Counted from the first letter of the stretch, positions 1 through 11,100 are shown. The stretch: 64,000 nt of DNA from Micromussa lordhowensis (GCA_964020085.1 OZ026596.1:29457822-29521821); one strand, 5' to 3'. Made by a program: numbers and translations. Notes: generated by a model not told the origin, from the letters alone.

Positions 1-78
1 AGCACTTTTTCCGTGTTTATATAGCCTCATCTAAACACTCGGAGGGTTGGGAGAATTCTCGAAAGTTATGCAAACCCT
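1..78. repeat. Left arm of a split foldback (palindromic) element
   Basis: This stretch is close to the reverse complement of 5858-5935, so the two are arms of one inverted repeat of roughly 77 bp per arm with a few mismatches. The arm runs to the first base of the window and may extend beyond it. The BEL/Pao element interrupts the palindrome near its centre. The last five bases (accct, 74-78) are repeated at 5842-5846 as the target duplication. Confidence 0.85.
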
Positions 79-198
79 TGTCATAGACCCACAATCTATG
101 AAATGTTACGTCATCAATCCTGTAATTAAGTTAAGTAATTAAGTACGTCTCTCCCAATAAAAAGACACGTTCAACCTTCAGTCTGACGTTTTCCTAAA
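79..198 (+). repeat. 5' LTR of the BEL/Pao element
   Basis: 120 bp beginning TGTCATAG and ending CCTAAA, repeated without visible change at 5722-5841. It contains an AATAAA-type polyadenylation signal in its second half. The left boundary is set by the 5-bp target duplication, the right one by the primer-binding site. The usual terminal CA is absent. Confidence 0.9.
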
Positions 199-199
199 C

Positions 200-217
200 T
201 GGTGCCGAGACACCCGG
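200..217 (+). other. Primer-binding site (tRNA 3' end complement)
   Basis: The sequence TGGTGCCGAGACACCCGG begins with TGG, the complement of the tRNA CCA end, one base downstream of the 5' LTR. This is the expected place for a minus-strand primer site. Which tRNA it matches was not determined. Confidence 0.75.
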
Positions 218-224
218 CTATACG

Positions 225-3200
225 ATGTCAAAAACAGAAATAACACACCACAAAGCAGTGAGAGGAGCCTACAAAGGACACTGCATTCAAGCCATCAAAC
301 GCGCGGACCGCATAATGGAAGACACGGAATCGCCGAACCTAACAGAGCTAGAAGCAATCATAGAAAGACTCGCCAGACGCATGGAAGAGATATCCATCCT
401 AGACAACAAGATCGTCACCGCATTGGAAAAAGAAGAAGATATTATGGAGGAAACGGACCAAACACTTTCATTTCAAGACACAATCCATTTCGGAATACTC
501 AAAATGAGGAAATTTCTCGCTAAAAATCAACCAACGGTGAGTCCGTTCCATTATATTAACCCCGAGCAAACAAAAAAAAACATTCACGTCAATCTCCCTA
601 AACTGCAAATCCAGCCTTTCGACGGCAACCCGTTAGAGTGGCTGACATTCTGGGACAGCTTCAGAAATGCCGTACATGAAAACGACAGCCTAAGCGACAT
701 AGATAAAATGAACTATTTAAAGGGAATGTTGGCAAACGAAGCCGCGCGCGCCATTGCCGGACTGCCAATTACGTCACAGAACTACGGAAAAGCAATCGAA
801 CTGTTAAAAGAACGCTTCGGTAGAAAGCAAACGCTTATTAACGCTCACATGGAATCCCTTTCAAAAATTGACAGCCCAACGGACACACACAACCTGAGAC
901 GATTCTATGACAGCTGCGAAACTAACATTCGCGCCCTAGAAACACTAGATGTCCAGACAGACTCATACGGTAGTCTCTTAATCCCCACACTACTGAAAAA
1001 ACTACCAGTCGAACTGAGACGCACAATATTCAGAGCGAACCCTAATGCATGCAGCTCACTAAACGATTTACGAGAAACACTGCGCAAAGAAATAGAAATA
1101 ATCGAAAGCAGCCAAACAACTCAGGAAACCGAGCCGTCAGGCGCGACACTCGACGACATCTTCATACCGACAGCCAGCGCACTATTCACAAAATCACAGC
1201 AACACAAAGCATCACAAAAGGGTAAATATATATACCCACGTATCTCAGAGAAGAACGAAACCTCAGCGTGCATCTATTGCGACGACAAACACCGCGCCGA
1301 CAAATGCCAGACTGTAAAATCGGCAGAACAAAGAAGGTCCATATTAATCCAAAAAAGGAGATGTTTCAACTGTCTACGCTCAGGACACACTAAGCAGCAG
1401 TGCCGATCCAAAGGCCGTTGCCTCAACTGCGGTCTCAAACATCATACGTCCATCTGCGAACCAAATCGCGATCAAACTCACGAACCGAAACAAAAACCAG
1501 ACAAGCAGGAAAACTCAAAAGATATAAAAACACTCTCCACAACGACAAATAGAAACGTATCATTACAAACTGCCATGGTCGTCGCATACGGGCACATGAA
1601 CACCTGTCAAGCTCGCATACTCGTTGACACCGGATCACAGAAAACATTCGTCACACAACAGCTGAAGAGAAAACTAAAACTCGAACCCATAAAGAGAGAA
1701 ACACTCGACATAAACACATTCGGTACTACGGAAAGTACCACTAAAGCATACGACGTCGTCTCACTCTCCTTAAAAGCGGAGAACGAAAAACTCACGATAA
1801 CAGCTCTTGTCACACCTACCATCTGCCCTCCACTCTCAAACAACACACAGGCAACAAACCTTCCAACCGAATTCAGAAACCTCAAGATAGCCGACCCAGT
1901 CAGAGAAACTGACGAACAACCGGTAGACATCCTGATAGGAAACGACAACTACGTCCAGATTATAACCGGAGAAACGAAAAAATCCAAGGACGAGAGATGG
2001 ATGGCAATACGAAGCAAATTCGGGTGGCTCCTATCAGGACCAACTCCAACTACAACACACTATAAAACGTTGAACACAATATGTCAGCAAAGCAGAGACA
2101 CAACGCTCATACAACAAGAAGACCTAAACGACACACTAAGGAAGTTCTGGGAAATAAGTAACATTTCTGAAGAAAATGACGGTAACGACTCAGACGTTCA
2201 AAGGCGATTTCAAGAAACAATAACCTTTAACACCGACACAAAGAGGTACAACGTGCGACTCCCATGGAAAGACAATAAGCAAAGCATCCCCTCTAACCTC
2301 AGCCTTGCCAAAAAGCGACTGAACAGCCTACAGCATACTCTCACAAAAAAAGACCCACAGCTCATATACAAATACGACAAACAACTGCTGAACCAACTAA
2401 AACGGGGATTCATAGAAGAAATCGAGGAGCCAACAACACACGAAGGTGTATTACACTATATACCACACTTCCCAGTTTTTAAGGAGAGCTCAACAACGGC
2501 CATGAGAATCGTCTATGACGCATCAGCACGGCTTTCACACCAAGCTCCGAGCCTTAACGATTGCCTTTACACCGGACCAAACCTAATGCAGAATCTTGAA
2601 GGCATGCTAGCTAAGTTCAGACTACACAAAGTGGCATTCACAGCAGATATCGAGAAAGCCTTTCTACAAATTGAACTAAACAAGGAAGACCGTGATGCCA
2701 CCAGATTTCTCTGGCTCAGAGACGTTAACAAGCCTGCAAACAGTCCAGACAACATAATCACTTACCGATTCTGTCGCGTACTATTCGGAGCAGCACCCTC
2801 ACCGTTCTTGTTGAACGCAACAGTACAATACCACTTAAATAAAGAAGCAAACGCTATAGCTACTGATCTCCAACAATCCATATATATGGACAATGTCGTG
2901 AGCGGAACAAACACAGAAGCGGAAGCATTTCAATACTACACATCGTCAAGAGACATGTTCAACAAAGCTAGCATGAACCTAAGGCAATGGTCCAGCAACT
3001 GCACGTCGCTGAACGACCAAGCACGATCCGACGACGTGTATGCAGAGTCTACTGTCAAAGTCTTAGGGCTGACGTGGAATACCGAAACAGATACGCTCAC
3101 ATTACCACTCACAAAGCTATGTGAAGAGATTCGCAACACTAACACAACAAAACTCACAAAACGAGCAGCGCTCAGTCTATCATCCAAATTATTTGACCCG

Positions 3201-5627
3201 CTAGGATTCATAGAACCAGTCAATGTCAAAGCCAAGATAATGATGCAGGAGGCATGGAAAGGAAACACAAACTGGGACGAAAACATCGAAGATAGTCTTA
3301 AAGAAAAATGGTGCAAATGGCTTAACGAGCTACAACACATGATCCAACTTGCTATCCCGAGACAATACATTCAAGAATCTATTGACAACATCCAACTACA
3401 CATATTCTGTGACAGCAGCCAGCTCGCATACGGAGCAGTAGCCTACATAAGATGCGAGACATCCAACGGTACAAAATGCGCATTCCTTATGTCAAAAAGC
3501 AGGGTAGCTCCCATCAAAGAACAAACACTTCCCCGACTTGAACTACTCGGAGCACTCCTCGGAGCGAAACTGTCAAACTACTTGTGTAAAACCGTACTGC
3601 ACAAACTACAACCATCACGGACAGTGCTATGGAGCGACTCACAAATTGCACTTGCGTGGATATCTCGCTCGAAACCTTTAAGAGAAGGCTTTATACGACA
3701 CCGAGTACAACTCATTAAGGAGTTCACCTCGGCAATACACTCGTCATGGAAATACTGCCCATCCGCATCGAATCCAGCAGACCTCATAACACGAGGATTA
3801 AACGGCAAGAGCTTCATGAACAAACAAAGAGAATGGTATCAAGGACCTCCATGGCTCGTACAAGCACCCAACGAATGGCCTTCCATAAAATCTGAAGACA
3901 TCGAGATAACAGAAACTACAGACTACGCAACGCAAGTCACTCAAATATCGAACAAGGACAGCACCGCCAGCACCTTAAACGTCATTGACATCACTAGATA
4001 CAGTACACTGACAAGACTCCTTAGAGTAACAGCCCTCGTACTCCAATTTGTGAGAAATCTAAAACAGGGACTAAAGCAAGGGGTAATCATCAACGCAACC
4101 GACATAATAGACGCACGCAACATTATTGTAAAAGCCGTACAGAAAGCGCATTTCAAAACCATCATCATAGGTCTGAAACAAAGACAAAAGGTCAATTTCC
4201 CTCTAGTCTCTCAACTCGGCCTTTACCTCGATCACCACGATGTACTGAGATGTAAAGGAAGACTTCAGTACACAGATCTCCCGTACGAAGCCAAATTCCC
4301 AATCCTGATTCCAAAAGAACACTATCTAGCAACGCTTATCGTTAGATACATGCATCAGAAAGTGTTACACGGAGGTGTGCGCGAAACCTTAACCCAATTA
4401 AGACAAACGTATTGGATTCCAAAAGGAAGACAACTTGTCAGAAACGAGCTCAAAAGGTGCGTCATTTGCAGAAAAGTAGAAGGACCACCTTTTCGCTCAG
4501 TCAACTGTCCTCCCTTGCCAGAACTTAGGGTCAAAGCAAATCACCCATTTCAAGTTACAGGAGTTGATTATGCTGGCCCACTGTATGTACGTAACAACAA
4601 GAAAGAGGTTGCCAAAGTCTACATTTGCTTATTCACGTGTGCAACAATACGCGCAATACATCTGGAAATGGTAGAAGATCAAACAACCAGCAGCTTTATA
4701 CGAGCCTTTAAGAGATTTATAAGTAGAAGGGGGATCCCTGAATGTATCATATCCGATAACGCCAAGACTTTTATAGCAGGTTCACAAGAACTAACAACCC
4801 TTAAGACAAAGATACTGCAAACAACTGAATCACAACGATTCCTTGCGAGCAACGGTATCATGTGGAAATTCATAACTCAGCGAGCTCCATGGTGGGGTGG
4901 CTTCTACGAAAGGCTTATAGGCCTCGTTAAGAGACGACTAAAGAAAACCATAGGGAACGCCTCATTAAACGTGATCGAGTTGCAAACTGCATTGACAGAA
5001 ATCGAAGCGATACTCAACAGTCGTCCTCTCACCTACCCTTACACAGACATAAATGACGGGCCACCGCTTACTCCAGCAAACTTCCTTTGTGGCCACAGAC
5101 TGATAAACTTACCAGAAACATCAGATAACGAAGAGGACGGTGAATACTCACCGCAACCAGAATCCACAGAAGATCTATCCAAGAGAGACAAACACCGTCA
5201 GAAAATGCTGCAGAGTTTCTGGAAGCAATGGCAACGGGAATACTTGACCGGCCTAAGAGAGCAGCATTCAAGTCGAGGGAAACCACTCCTCTCAGGAGAA
5301 ACGGTACTCGAAGGAAAGGTAGTCCTCATACATGACAACCTACCACGAAACCAATGGAAACTAGGAGTGATAGTAGAGTTACATCACGGCAGGGATGGTT
5401 TCGTACGCGCTGTAACCTTGAAAACCGCTAACGGAAACTTCCTTTCCAGACCAATCGAAAAACTATATCCGATAGAAGTGTCCACTGATTACCTAGAGCA
5501 TAAAGAACCAACTATTAAGATGGACACAGAGCAAGCCACAGAGAACAAAAAAACGCGACCAACTCGAGCCGCAGCTCGGAAGGCTGCACAGCAGATTAAA
5601 GAACTGTCTCAACTTAAACAAAATTAA
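225..5627 (+). CDS. BEL/Pao gag-pol polyprotein
   Basis: 1,800 residues in one frame. In order: an N-terminal DUF1759-like gag region (about 110-300); a CxxC/CxC zinc-knuckle cluster (about 350-420, with two CCHC-like knuckles around 380 and 400); a retropepsin-like protease with the DTGS motif near residue 467 (DUF1758 type); a Pao-type reverse transcriptase whose catalytic box reads YMDN near 887; an RNase H with FCDSS near 1061; an integrase zinc domain near 1375-1410; the integrase core with Asp near 1446 and 1510 and Glu near 1562; and a C-terminal DUF5641-like part. The RT box differs from the usual YVDD in its last Asp, as in many Pao-clade elements. The ATG lies 26 bases after the LTR. 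Retrotransposon protein, not a host gene. Confidence 0.95.
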   Translation: MSKTEITHHKAVRGAYKGHCIQAIKRADRIMEDTESPNLTELEAIIERLARRMEEISILDNKIVTALEKEEDIMEETDQTLSFQDTIHFGILKMRKFLAKNQPTVSPFHYINPEQTKKNIHVNLPKLQIQPFDGNPLEWLTFWDSFRNAVHENDSLSDIDKMNYLKGMLANEAARAIAGLPITSQNYGKAIELLKERFGRKQTLINAHMESLSKIDSPTDTHNLRRFYDSCETNIRALETLDVQTDSYGSLLIPTLLKKLPVELRRTIFRANPNACSSLNDLRETLRKEIEIIESSQTTQETEPSGATLDDIFIPTASALFTKSQQHKASQKGKYIYPRISEKNETSACIYCDDKHRADKCQTVKSAEQRRSILIQKRRCFNCLRSGHTKQQCRSKGRCLNCGLKHHTSICEPNRDQTHEPKQKPDKQENSKDIKTLSTTTNRNVSLQTAMVVAYGHMNTCQARILVDTGSQKTFVTQQLKRKLKLEPIKRETLDINTFGTTESTTKAYDVVSLSLKAENEKLTITALVTPTICPPLSNNTQATNLPTEFRNLKIADPVRETDEQPVDILIGNDNYVQIITGETKKSKDERWMAIRSKFGWLLSGPTPTTTHYKTLNTICQQSRDTTLIQQEDLNDTLRKFWEISNISEENDGNDSDVQRRFQETITFNTDTKRYNVRLPWKDNKQSIPSNLSLAKKRLNSLQHTLTKKDPQLIYKYDKQLLNQLKRGFIEEIEEPTTHEGVLHYIPHFPVFKESSTTAMRIVYDASARLSHQAPSLNDCLYTGPNLMQNLEGMLAKFRLHKVAFTADIEKAFLQIELNKEDRDATRFLWLRDVNKPANSPDNIITYRFCRVLFGAAPSPFLLNATVQYHLNKEANAIATDLQQSIYMDNVVSGTNTEAEAFQYYTSSRDMFNKASMNLRQWSSNCTSLNDQARSDDVYAESTVKVLGLTWNTETDTLTLPLTKLCEEIRNTNTTKLTKRAALSLSSKLFDPLGFIEPVNVKAKIMMQEAWKGNTNWDENIEDSLKEKWCKWLNELQHMIQLAIPRQYIQESIDNIQLHIFCDSSQLAYGAVAYIRCETSNGTKCAFLMSKSRVAPIKEQTLPRLELLGALLGAKLSNYLCKTVLHKLQPSRTVLWSDSQIALAWISRSKPLREGFIRHRVQLIKEFTSAIHSSWKYCPSASNPADLITRGLNGKSFMNKQREWYQGPPWLVQAPNEWPSIKSEDIEITETTDYATQVTQISNKDSTASTLNVIDITRYSTLTRLLRVTALVLQFVRNLKQGLKQGVIINATDIIDARNIIVKAVQKAHFKTIIIGLKQRQKVNFPLVSQLGLYLDHHDVLRCKGRLQYTDLPYEAKFPILIPKEHYLATLIVRYMHQKVLHGGVRETLTQLRQTYWIPKGRQLVRNELKRCVICRKVEGPPFRSVNCPPLPELRVKANHPFQVTGVDYAGPLYVRNNKKEVAKVYICLFTCATIRAIHLEMVEDQTTSSFIRAFKRFISRRGIPECIISDNAKTFIAGSQELTTLKTKILQTTESQRFLASNGIMWKFITQRAPWWGGFYERLIGLVKRRLKKTIGNASLNVIELQTALTEIEAILNSRPLTYPYTDINDGPPLTPANFLCGHRLINLPETSDNEEDGEYSPQPESTEDLSKRDKHRQKMLQSFWKQWQREYLTGLREQHSSRGKPLLSGETVLEGKVVLIHDNLPRNQWKLGVIVELHHGRDGFVRAVTLKTANGNFLSRPIEKLYPIEVSTDYLEHKEPTIKMDTEQATENKKTRPTRAAARKAAQQIKELSQLKQN

Positions 5628-5721
5628 GTTTTCTTATTTCCTATCTTTAATGTTTAATGACTTGACTGTCAAAACAGTATCAATGTATAATTACAAATAC
5701 TTCATCGCCGGCCCGGGAGAA

Positions 5722-5841
5722 TGTCATAGACCCACAATCTATGAAATGTTACGTCATCAATCCTGTAATTAAGTTAAGTAATTAAGTACGTCTCTCCCAA
5801 TAAAAAGACACGTTCAACCTTCAGTCTGACGTTTTCCTAAA
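5722..5841 (+). repeat. 3' LTR of the BEL/Pao element
   Basis: Second copy of the 120-bp LTR, with no visible difference from 79-198. It is preceded by a short purine-rich run (gggagaa) that probably serves as the polypurine tract, and followed by the target duplication accct (5842-5846). Confidence 0.9.
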
Positions 5842-5846
5842 ACCCT

Positions 5847-5935
5847 CGACTACCTCTCGGGTTTGCATAACTGTCTCGAATTCTCCCAGCCCTCCTCGTG
5901 TTTAGATGAGGCTATATAAACACGGAAAAAGTGCT
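5847..5935. repeat. Right arm of the split foldback element
   Basis: Reverse complement of 1-77 with scattered mismatches, ending at agtgct (5935). Together with the left arm it shows that the BEL/Pao element landed close to the loop of a pre-existing palindrome. The arm shares the CCGTGTTT start and the GGGAGAA block with the palindrome at 29125-29255, so these are probably related foldback families. Confidence 0.82.
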
Positions 5936-5993
5936 CTATTGCTTAAATGCAATCCGTTGTCTAATAGGTAACCGATGCAATCGACATAGAACT

Positions 5994-6234
5994 GGGCCGG
6001 GTTGTTCGAAAGCCGGTTAACGCTAACCCAGGATTAAAAGTTAATCGTAGTATGTATATTTCTTGTATAGAAACATTTTTCACTGCTCATACTTTGTGTA
6101 GTTTGAGATTATTCAAATTCAAAACTGAAGGGCAGAAAATTTAAACAGAAAACCTCACCGCAAAGTTACAAAACTGAAATCAAATTTCTCGCTAATCCTG
6201 GGTTAGCTTAATCGGGCTTTGAACAACCCGGCCC
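5994..6234. mobile_element. MITE with ~42-bp terminal inverted repeats
   Basis: The ends read GGGCCGGGTTGTTC and GAACAACCCGGCCC, and the similarity continues inward for about 42 bp through a block ending in ACCCAGGATTA on the left arm. The 240-bp body has no frame, so it is non-autonomous. A partial relative lies at 8103-8167. Confidence 0.82.
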
Positions 6235-6971
6235 TGGTGTTATATTTTCAGTACTTTTAGTTCTGGATATGAGTCAAGCTGCGCAGTTTGTACATATTGC
6301 AGGCTATCAAGAAGCGATTCACTGACAATTTACCGGGAAAATGGTTTTGTGGAAATGCTTTAACGAGTTGTCATTTTACGGACTTTCAATAAGTACCGAC
6401 TGCGAAATTTGTTACAACTGTAAAATAATAATCTCATTGTAGTATATATCTTTAGGTCAACTGTGCAAGAAGGAGCGTTTTCGTCTTATCCCACTGAGGG
6501 AGTCGTGTCTTTTTTTTATTAGCACAAAACAAAATACTTCTGAAACTACTTACAATTTAAAACTACTACTTAACTAACTAAAGGACTGCGTCATGTCGGG
6601 GGCGTTGTGTCCTGGGGGGGGGGGGGGGGGCGTTATGACGAGTTTCCAGGATGATGACGATGGTGATCAAGGAAGGTAGATCACACACCGTGACTGTAGT
6701 GCTGTTGCTTATTAGAGTCATTCAGCAAGGTACCCCTTCATCAGTGCGATCCATGTACAAGTGTACAATATGTCGGTAAAATATTAGCCGCGGGTTGTTT
6801 TGATCTTTAACTAACGTCAAAAACCAAACAGTACGTTAGCCTAATGCAACAAAAGTATATTTTGTATTGGCAACATACTATGCAAAACTCTAACAAACTA
6901 GAATTTTTCAACACTTTTAGGAACGGTTATATACCCTCCTCTTATTTAGGCCTAACAAGCAACCTGAGCGA

Positions 6972-7112
6972 AAGAAAAGAAGTAGTGAATTTAAAATAGG
7001 CAATCACAAACTAAGGATTGAAACTGGTAGAAATGATCAAATTCCAAGGGTTAACAGACGCTGCCCTATTTGTGAATTTAATCAAATTGAAGAGGAATGT
7101 CACTGTCTTATT
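6972..7112 (+). pseudogene. LINE (non-LTR retrotransposon) pol C-terminal remnant
   Basis: One frame on the plus strand encodes a peptide with the pattern RIETGR, then CPIC, then ECHC. This matches the Cys/His-rich C-terminal segment seen downstream of the reverse transcriptase in many animal LINEs. The frame is interrupted at about 7120 and nothing upstream is recognisable, so this is a short dead fragment. The family cannot be assigned. Confidence 0.55.
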
Positions 7113-7169
7113 TCAGTATTGTAGTAAATGCTTTATTCTAAGAGATGAATTTTTTTTTAAGAAATAGAG

Positions 7170-7290
7170 AACGAGAAATGCTGTGGGAACACGAGCCGAC
7201 AGGCGAGAGTTTCCACAGCTCAGTTTTTTGAGTTCTCCCAAACTCATGAGTGTTTCTATAATTCGATAGAAACACGGAGAACATATTTTC
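7170..7290. repeat. Rearranged fragment of a foldback element
   Basis: Blocks such as gctgtgggaacacgag and gtttctataattcgatag match the arms of the complete palindrome at 29125-29255 but in a shuffled order. It appears to be a broken copy of that family. Confidence 0.6.
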
Positions 7291-7425
7291 TATTTCTCAG
7301 TTTAGAAAATTCCGCGACCAAACCAAAGAAAACAACTCTGTTTACTTTGATCATCAAAATGTAAATTCTCTTTGCTCGCGACACCATTAAAACAACAGCT
7401 TGTGCTAGTTCTGTGTTTCTATCGA

Positions 7426-7631
7426 GTTTTAGTATAAATCTACTAGCGTTCTATCACGAATGCCGTTCTCTGATTGGCTACGCTACTCACTATCTATTCT
7501 GTGATAGATAGTGAGTAGCGTAACAGTGTGCACTTGTTAACAAAATGACGGCCGTTTCTTGGCGTTTTCGAAGTGTTGAGAAGAGGATTTTGATTAAGTT
7601 TTGAACGACTAGTAGATTTATACTAAAACAA
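7426..7631. mobile_element. MITE with 27-bp TIRs and an internal perfect hairpin
   Basis: The terminal inverted repeats are near-perfect (left about 7426-7452, right about 7605-7631, sharing TTTTAGTATAAATCTACTAG). Inside is a perfect 19-bp inverted repeat, 7479-7497 against 7504-7522 with a 6-base loop. The same flanking body recurs near 28870-29905 and, inverted, at 40849-41040. Confidence 0.78.
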
Positions 7632-7731
7632 TTAGATTATGAGCTCGAGATTTCTATCGCGCGATAGTTGACTCGGGCTGCGCCCTCGTCAGCTATCACG
7701 CGATAGAAATCTCGAGCTCATAATCTAATTG
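7629..7731. repeat. Hairpin with perfect ~33-bp arms
   Basis: Arms beginning CAATTAGATTATGAGCTCG and ending with the exact reverse complement enclose a GC-rich loop. The hairpin abuts the preceding MITE and recurs beside the same partner at about 29905-29993 and, degraded, at 40860-40920. The two hairpins therefore behave as one composite foldback unit. Confidence 0.8.
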
Positions 7732-8102
7732 TTAAATAGAAACACGATTTTAAACCAATCAGTGCGCGTATTTACATAGGGCCATTTTCTAAAGAAAAAT
7801 AGAGCATATCGTTTCGACTTTCAAACAGTTACCTTCGTTACAAGCCATGTGACGAACTTATGACTCCTTCAAATCATTATATTAATATTCAATTAGAAAA
7901 ATTTATTTCCTCTTACTTTGATCTACACAATATTCTACTTCAAATCAAACCGATGTAACTTGATTTCTATATCATTAATTACCTCTTTATATGTTCGCGA
8001 TAATCGTTACTGTTTTAGTGTTAGTTTACAGAAGCTTTTGACCAATCTCTAACTGCGAAAACATAAGCAGCGAAAAACATTTTATACAAGAAAAATTGAT
8101 TC

Positions 8103-8167
8103 TTCGGTTAACTTTTAGTTCTGCAGTGGGTTGGCGTTAATTAACCGGCTTGCGAACAACCCGGCCC
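8103..8167. repeat. Partial copy of the GGGCCGGG MITE
   Basis: The end of this stretch (gcgaacaacccggccc preceded by a taaccggcttg block) matches the right arm of the MITE at 5994-6234. No second arm was recognised. Confidence 0.5.
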
Positions 8168-8169
8168 AG

Positions 8170-11100
8170 GCTCCTGAAACACAATCACGCTTGCATGGTT
8201 TCTTGTTGTTCACTCGCTCTGAAACTTGGCTTGCCATTAAGAAAATCCTGAACTGATTTTTTTAACACAAACTGACTTTTTTACATGTACGTTCTATTCA
8301 CGTGACCTTACCCTTCTAAATCTTTTGTTTTTGTGCTTCTGTTTTGCGGCGTTCAGTTGCCAAAAGCTTTCGCAGCAAAACAAGGAAAAAGAAGTACGAA
8401 ATATTATATATGGTTTTAAGAAAACAAAGTTGTCTTGTAAATTGTGACAAGTTTTTCATTGACAGGTGACCCCATGGATTTTCATCATAATATGCGTAGT
8501 CTTTTTCTTTTTTGCAGTATTCAACAAAGGGAAATCGTATGTAATCAGCTCTACAATCGCCGGTCGAGGAGATTCAAGCTGGAGACTTTTTAAGACTTAG
8601 ATAAGTAATTACAGTTTAAGACATCCTATCTGGGAAATTGGTGTTAAATACTATAATTTGTTTCTAAGGTGGGCTACTTTCAAATTTGTAATTTTCATAC
8701 CTTTAATAAGGCTCGTTCACTAGTGGTGAAAACTACCAGATTTACTCAAAAGCAACCAGCCCGGTTTAGATGGTATTTGTTAAACTGTCACTCTTTTGAA
8801 AGAGCGATTCCTCAAAATAATAAAGAATACTTGATCAACTTTATTGTTATGAAATAACAAATATGTTAAGTCATCGTTCACTGGCGAACTATAAATAGAG
8901 CTAATTGGGTTAATTGTGAAGAGATTTATAAATATAAGCTACTGACGTGTGCCGGCGAGGTCCTTGATCAACTCACGTCAGATCACGGTATTGCCACTGA
9001 GTCTGCGGTTGAGCCCGCAAGAGCCTTTTGTTTTTATCAACAGCCATAACACTCCCAAGATTTACCGTTTCTGATATAACACCCCAATCGATAAGACTTT
9101 TAAGATATAAGGGGTGTTAAAACACCCCCTATCATAATATTTAGAAATCTTTTATACCTCGAGAACGTCATCAAGGGCTTTCCTTTAATACCTGCATGGC
9201 TTTAGCAGAAGTTTGTAACCGACTTTCCAAGTTGAAACAACACACTTACGAAGTTAAGTGAAACAAGCCATGTGACACCTTAAAAATCGGAATTACTCAG
9301 TGGAGTTGATCATTCATTTAGAACATTTAGTTCATTAAGTACACGTCATAAATGACGTGAACTAATTAACACATTATGCTCATAATAAACGTATAACGTC
9401 ACAGACAAAGTTAAGTCAAGTAACACTACTATATATAAACTGTAATAAATGTAGACAACATTTTAAGGTTAGTTAAGTTTAGATGTAATTAGACGACTTT
9501 CAGTTCTCTGCTGGAAGTCTTTTAATGAATAACCTCAGGCGTAAGTTGTTTAAGCGGTCCTTAATTTCCGGTTAGAAGTACAGTTGAGTTGGCTATTCAA
9601 TACACAAACCATGTTTTGTTTTGTTCCATGTTTTTCAATCGTACATCAAGGATCATAAAATCAAGTAGCCTCTTGAAACGGTAGGGTATTGTGAATGACT
9701 TGTTGTTTTCTGACGTCAAATAAAGTAAAAACAGACATAAAAGAAAGCCATAACAATAAATTGTTGATAAACACTGGCACATAATTGAAACTACCACTTT
9801 AATTTCGGCTAGTCGAGATTTTATTTAACCACTGAAACGCATTTAAGTTGTTAGTCTCAAACAAACAGTCGAAGAGTCAAGAAGTGTCAAGAGAATACAA
9901 GCTCTATCTTTTCAAGGTACGTTTTTTTAAATAGTTCTTAATAGTTACTTGTATAAATTTTGTATGTAATTGTTAAGATGTTAACCCCACAGGGTTTAAA
10001 ACAAAATGGATCAACGAAAAAAATCAAAATGAACGCCCAATTTTAATTTTCTCTATTTTTTTCGCTATCAAAACTACTTATTTACCGAAAGTGAGGTGTT
10101 AACAGGAAAATCTCAAATCGAGACCTTGCCGTATTGACCGAACAAAAATCGAACACTTCAAAAAAGCTTATTCAGTTTATGTTCAGGCATTCGTATAACC
10201 ACTAACTGAAATTCCTTGCGGTTTCCTTCTGAAAGCCCGAAATTAGTTTATACAGTTCCTTTTAATAATTCTATTATATTATTATTACATAAACTCTCGC
10301 TGTCTATTGTTAAAATGAAGTATATTACAAAGTCCAACTTTTAATACTCTGTGAAATTTACCTATTTTATCCTGAAAACGTCTGTGTGGAGGTTGAAGCT
10401 AAACATTCTTATCTTGTAGACAATTTCAACTAGAAACGTTCTTAAACAAGGTAATATGATGAAACAGGAATTTCCACTGGATAATATCTGTATGATGTGC
10501 ACAGCATTGTCACATGATAAAAGAAATAAATAAGGTTATGAGTTTCTTATCTAAATGTCACCTATAGATACTTCAATTTCTTAGTGTGTTTAGTATAATG
10601 TTGACCTTTCTTCGCTTCAGCAGTTGTCAGAAACATTTTTTTGACATAAAAACAAACACAGAAAAAGCCATACTCTCCATTACCCAACAGTAATGTTTAC
10701 TTGAGTTAATTTTATCCAGGACAAAGAGGAATATGTATTGTCTTTTCTACGAAAAAGCCAAGAGTATTTCAAAGTAACTTCACTTTATCTATGAAATAAT
10801 ATTTAAGTGATTAGTTCAAAACAAAGCTAGCAAATAAAGATAGACACCTAAATTTGGAGTCTTCTTGTAAAATTTTCCTCATTTTTTCGAGGAGTCGTTA
10901 CTTTCGGACTACCTCGTTCGCAAACTTCTCCCCTTGGATGGAGCTAGTGTAGTACGCATAGAGTTGTGGTTGTTTCACTTGAAAACACATAGAGTCAGCT
11001 CCACGTTTGCTACCTAACCCCATCACGCACCGCTCTTCCTATTTCCCGCTCTTAGCCGACAAAACGTAACTGCACCTGGGGCTAAGCGGACTTTGATATC

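Larger units (their letters stand above)
79..5841 (+). mobile_element. Complete BEL/Pao LTR retrotransposon
   Basis: A 5,763-bp element with direct terminal repeats (79-198 and 5722-5841) that look identical by eye, a tRNA primer-binding site one base after the left LTR, a single uninterrupted 1,800-codon gag-pol frame, a short purine-rich stretch before the right LTR and a 5-bp target duplication. Five-base duplications and the domain order (gag, zinc knuckles, aspartic protease, RT, RNase H, integrase, C-terminal DUF5641-like part) are typical of BEL/Pao. No env-like frame is seen. Identical LTRs and an open frame imply a recent insertion that could still be mobile. The LTRs are unusually short. 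Confidence 0.93.
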
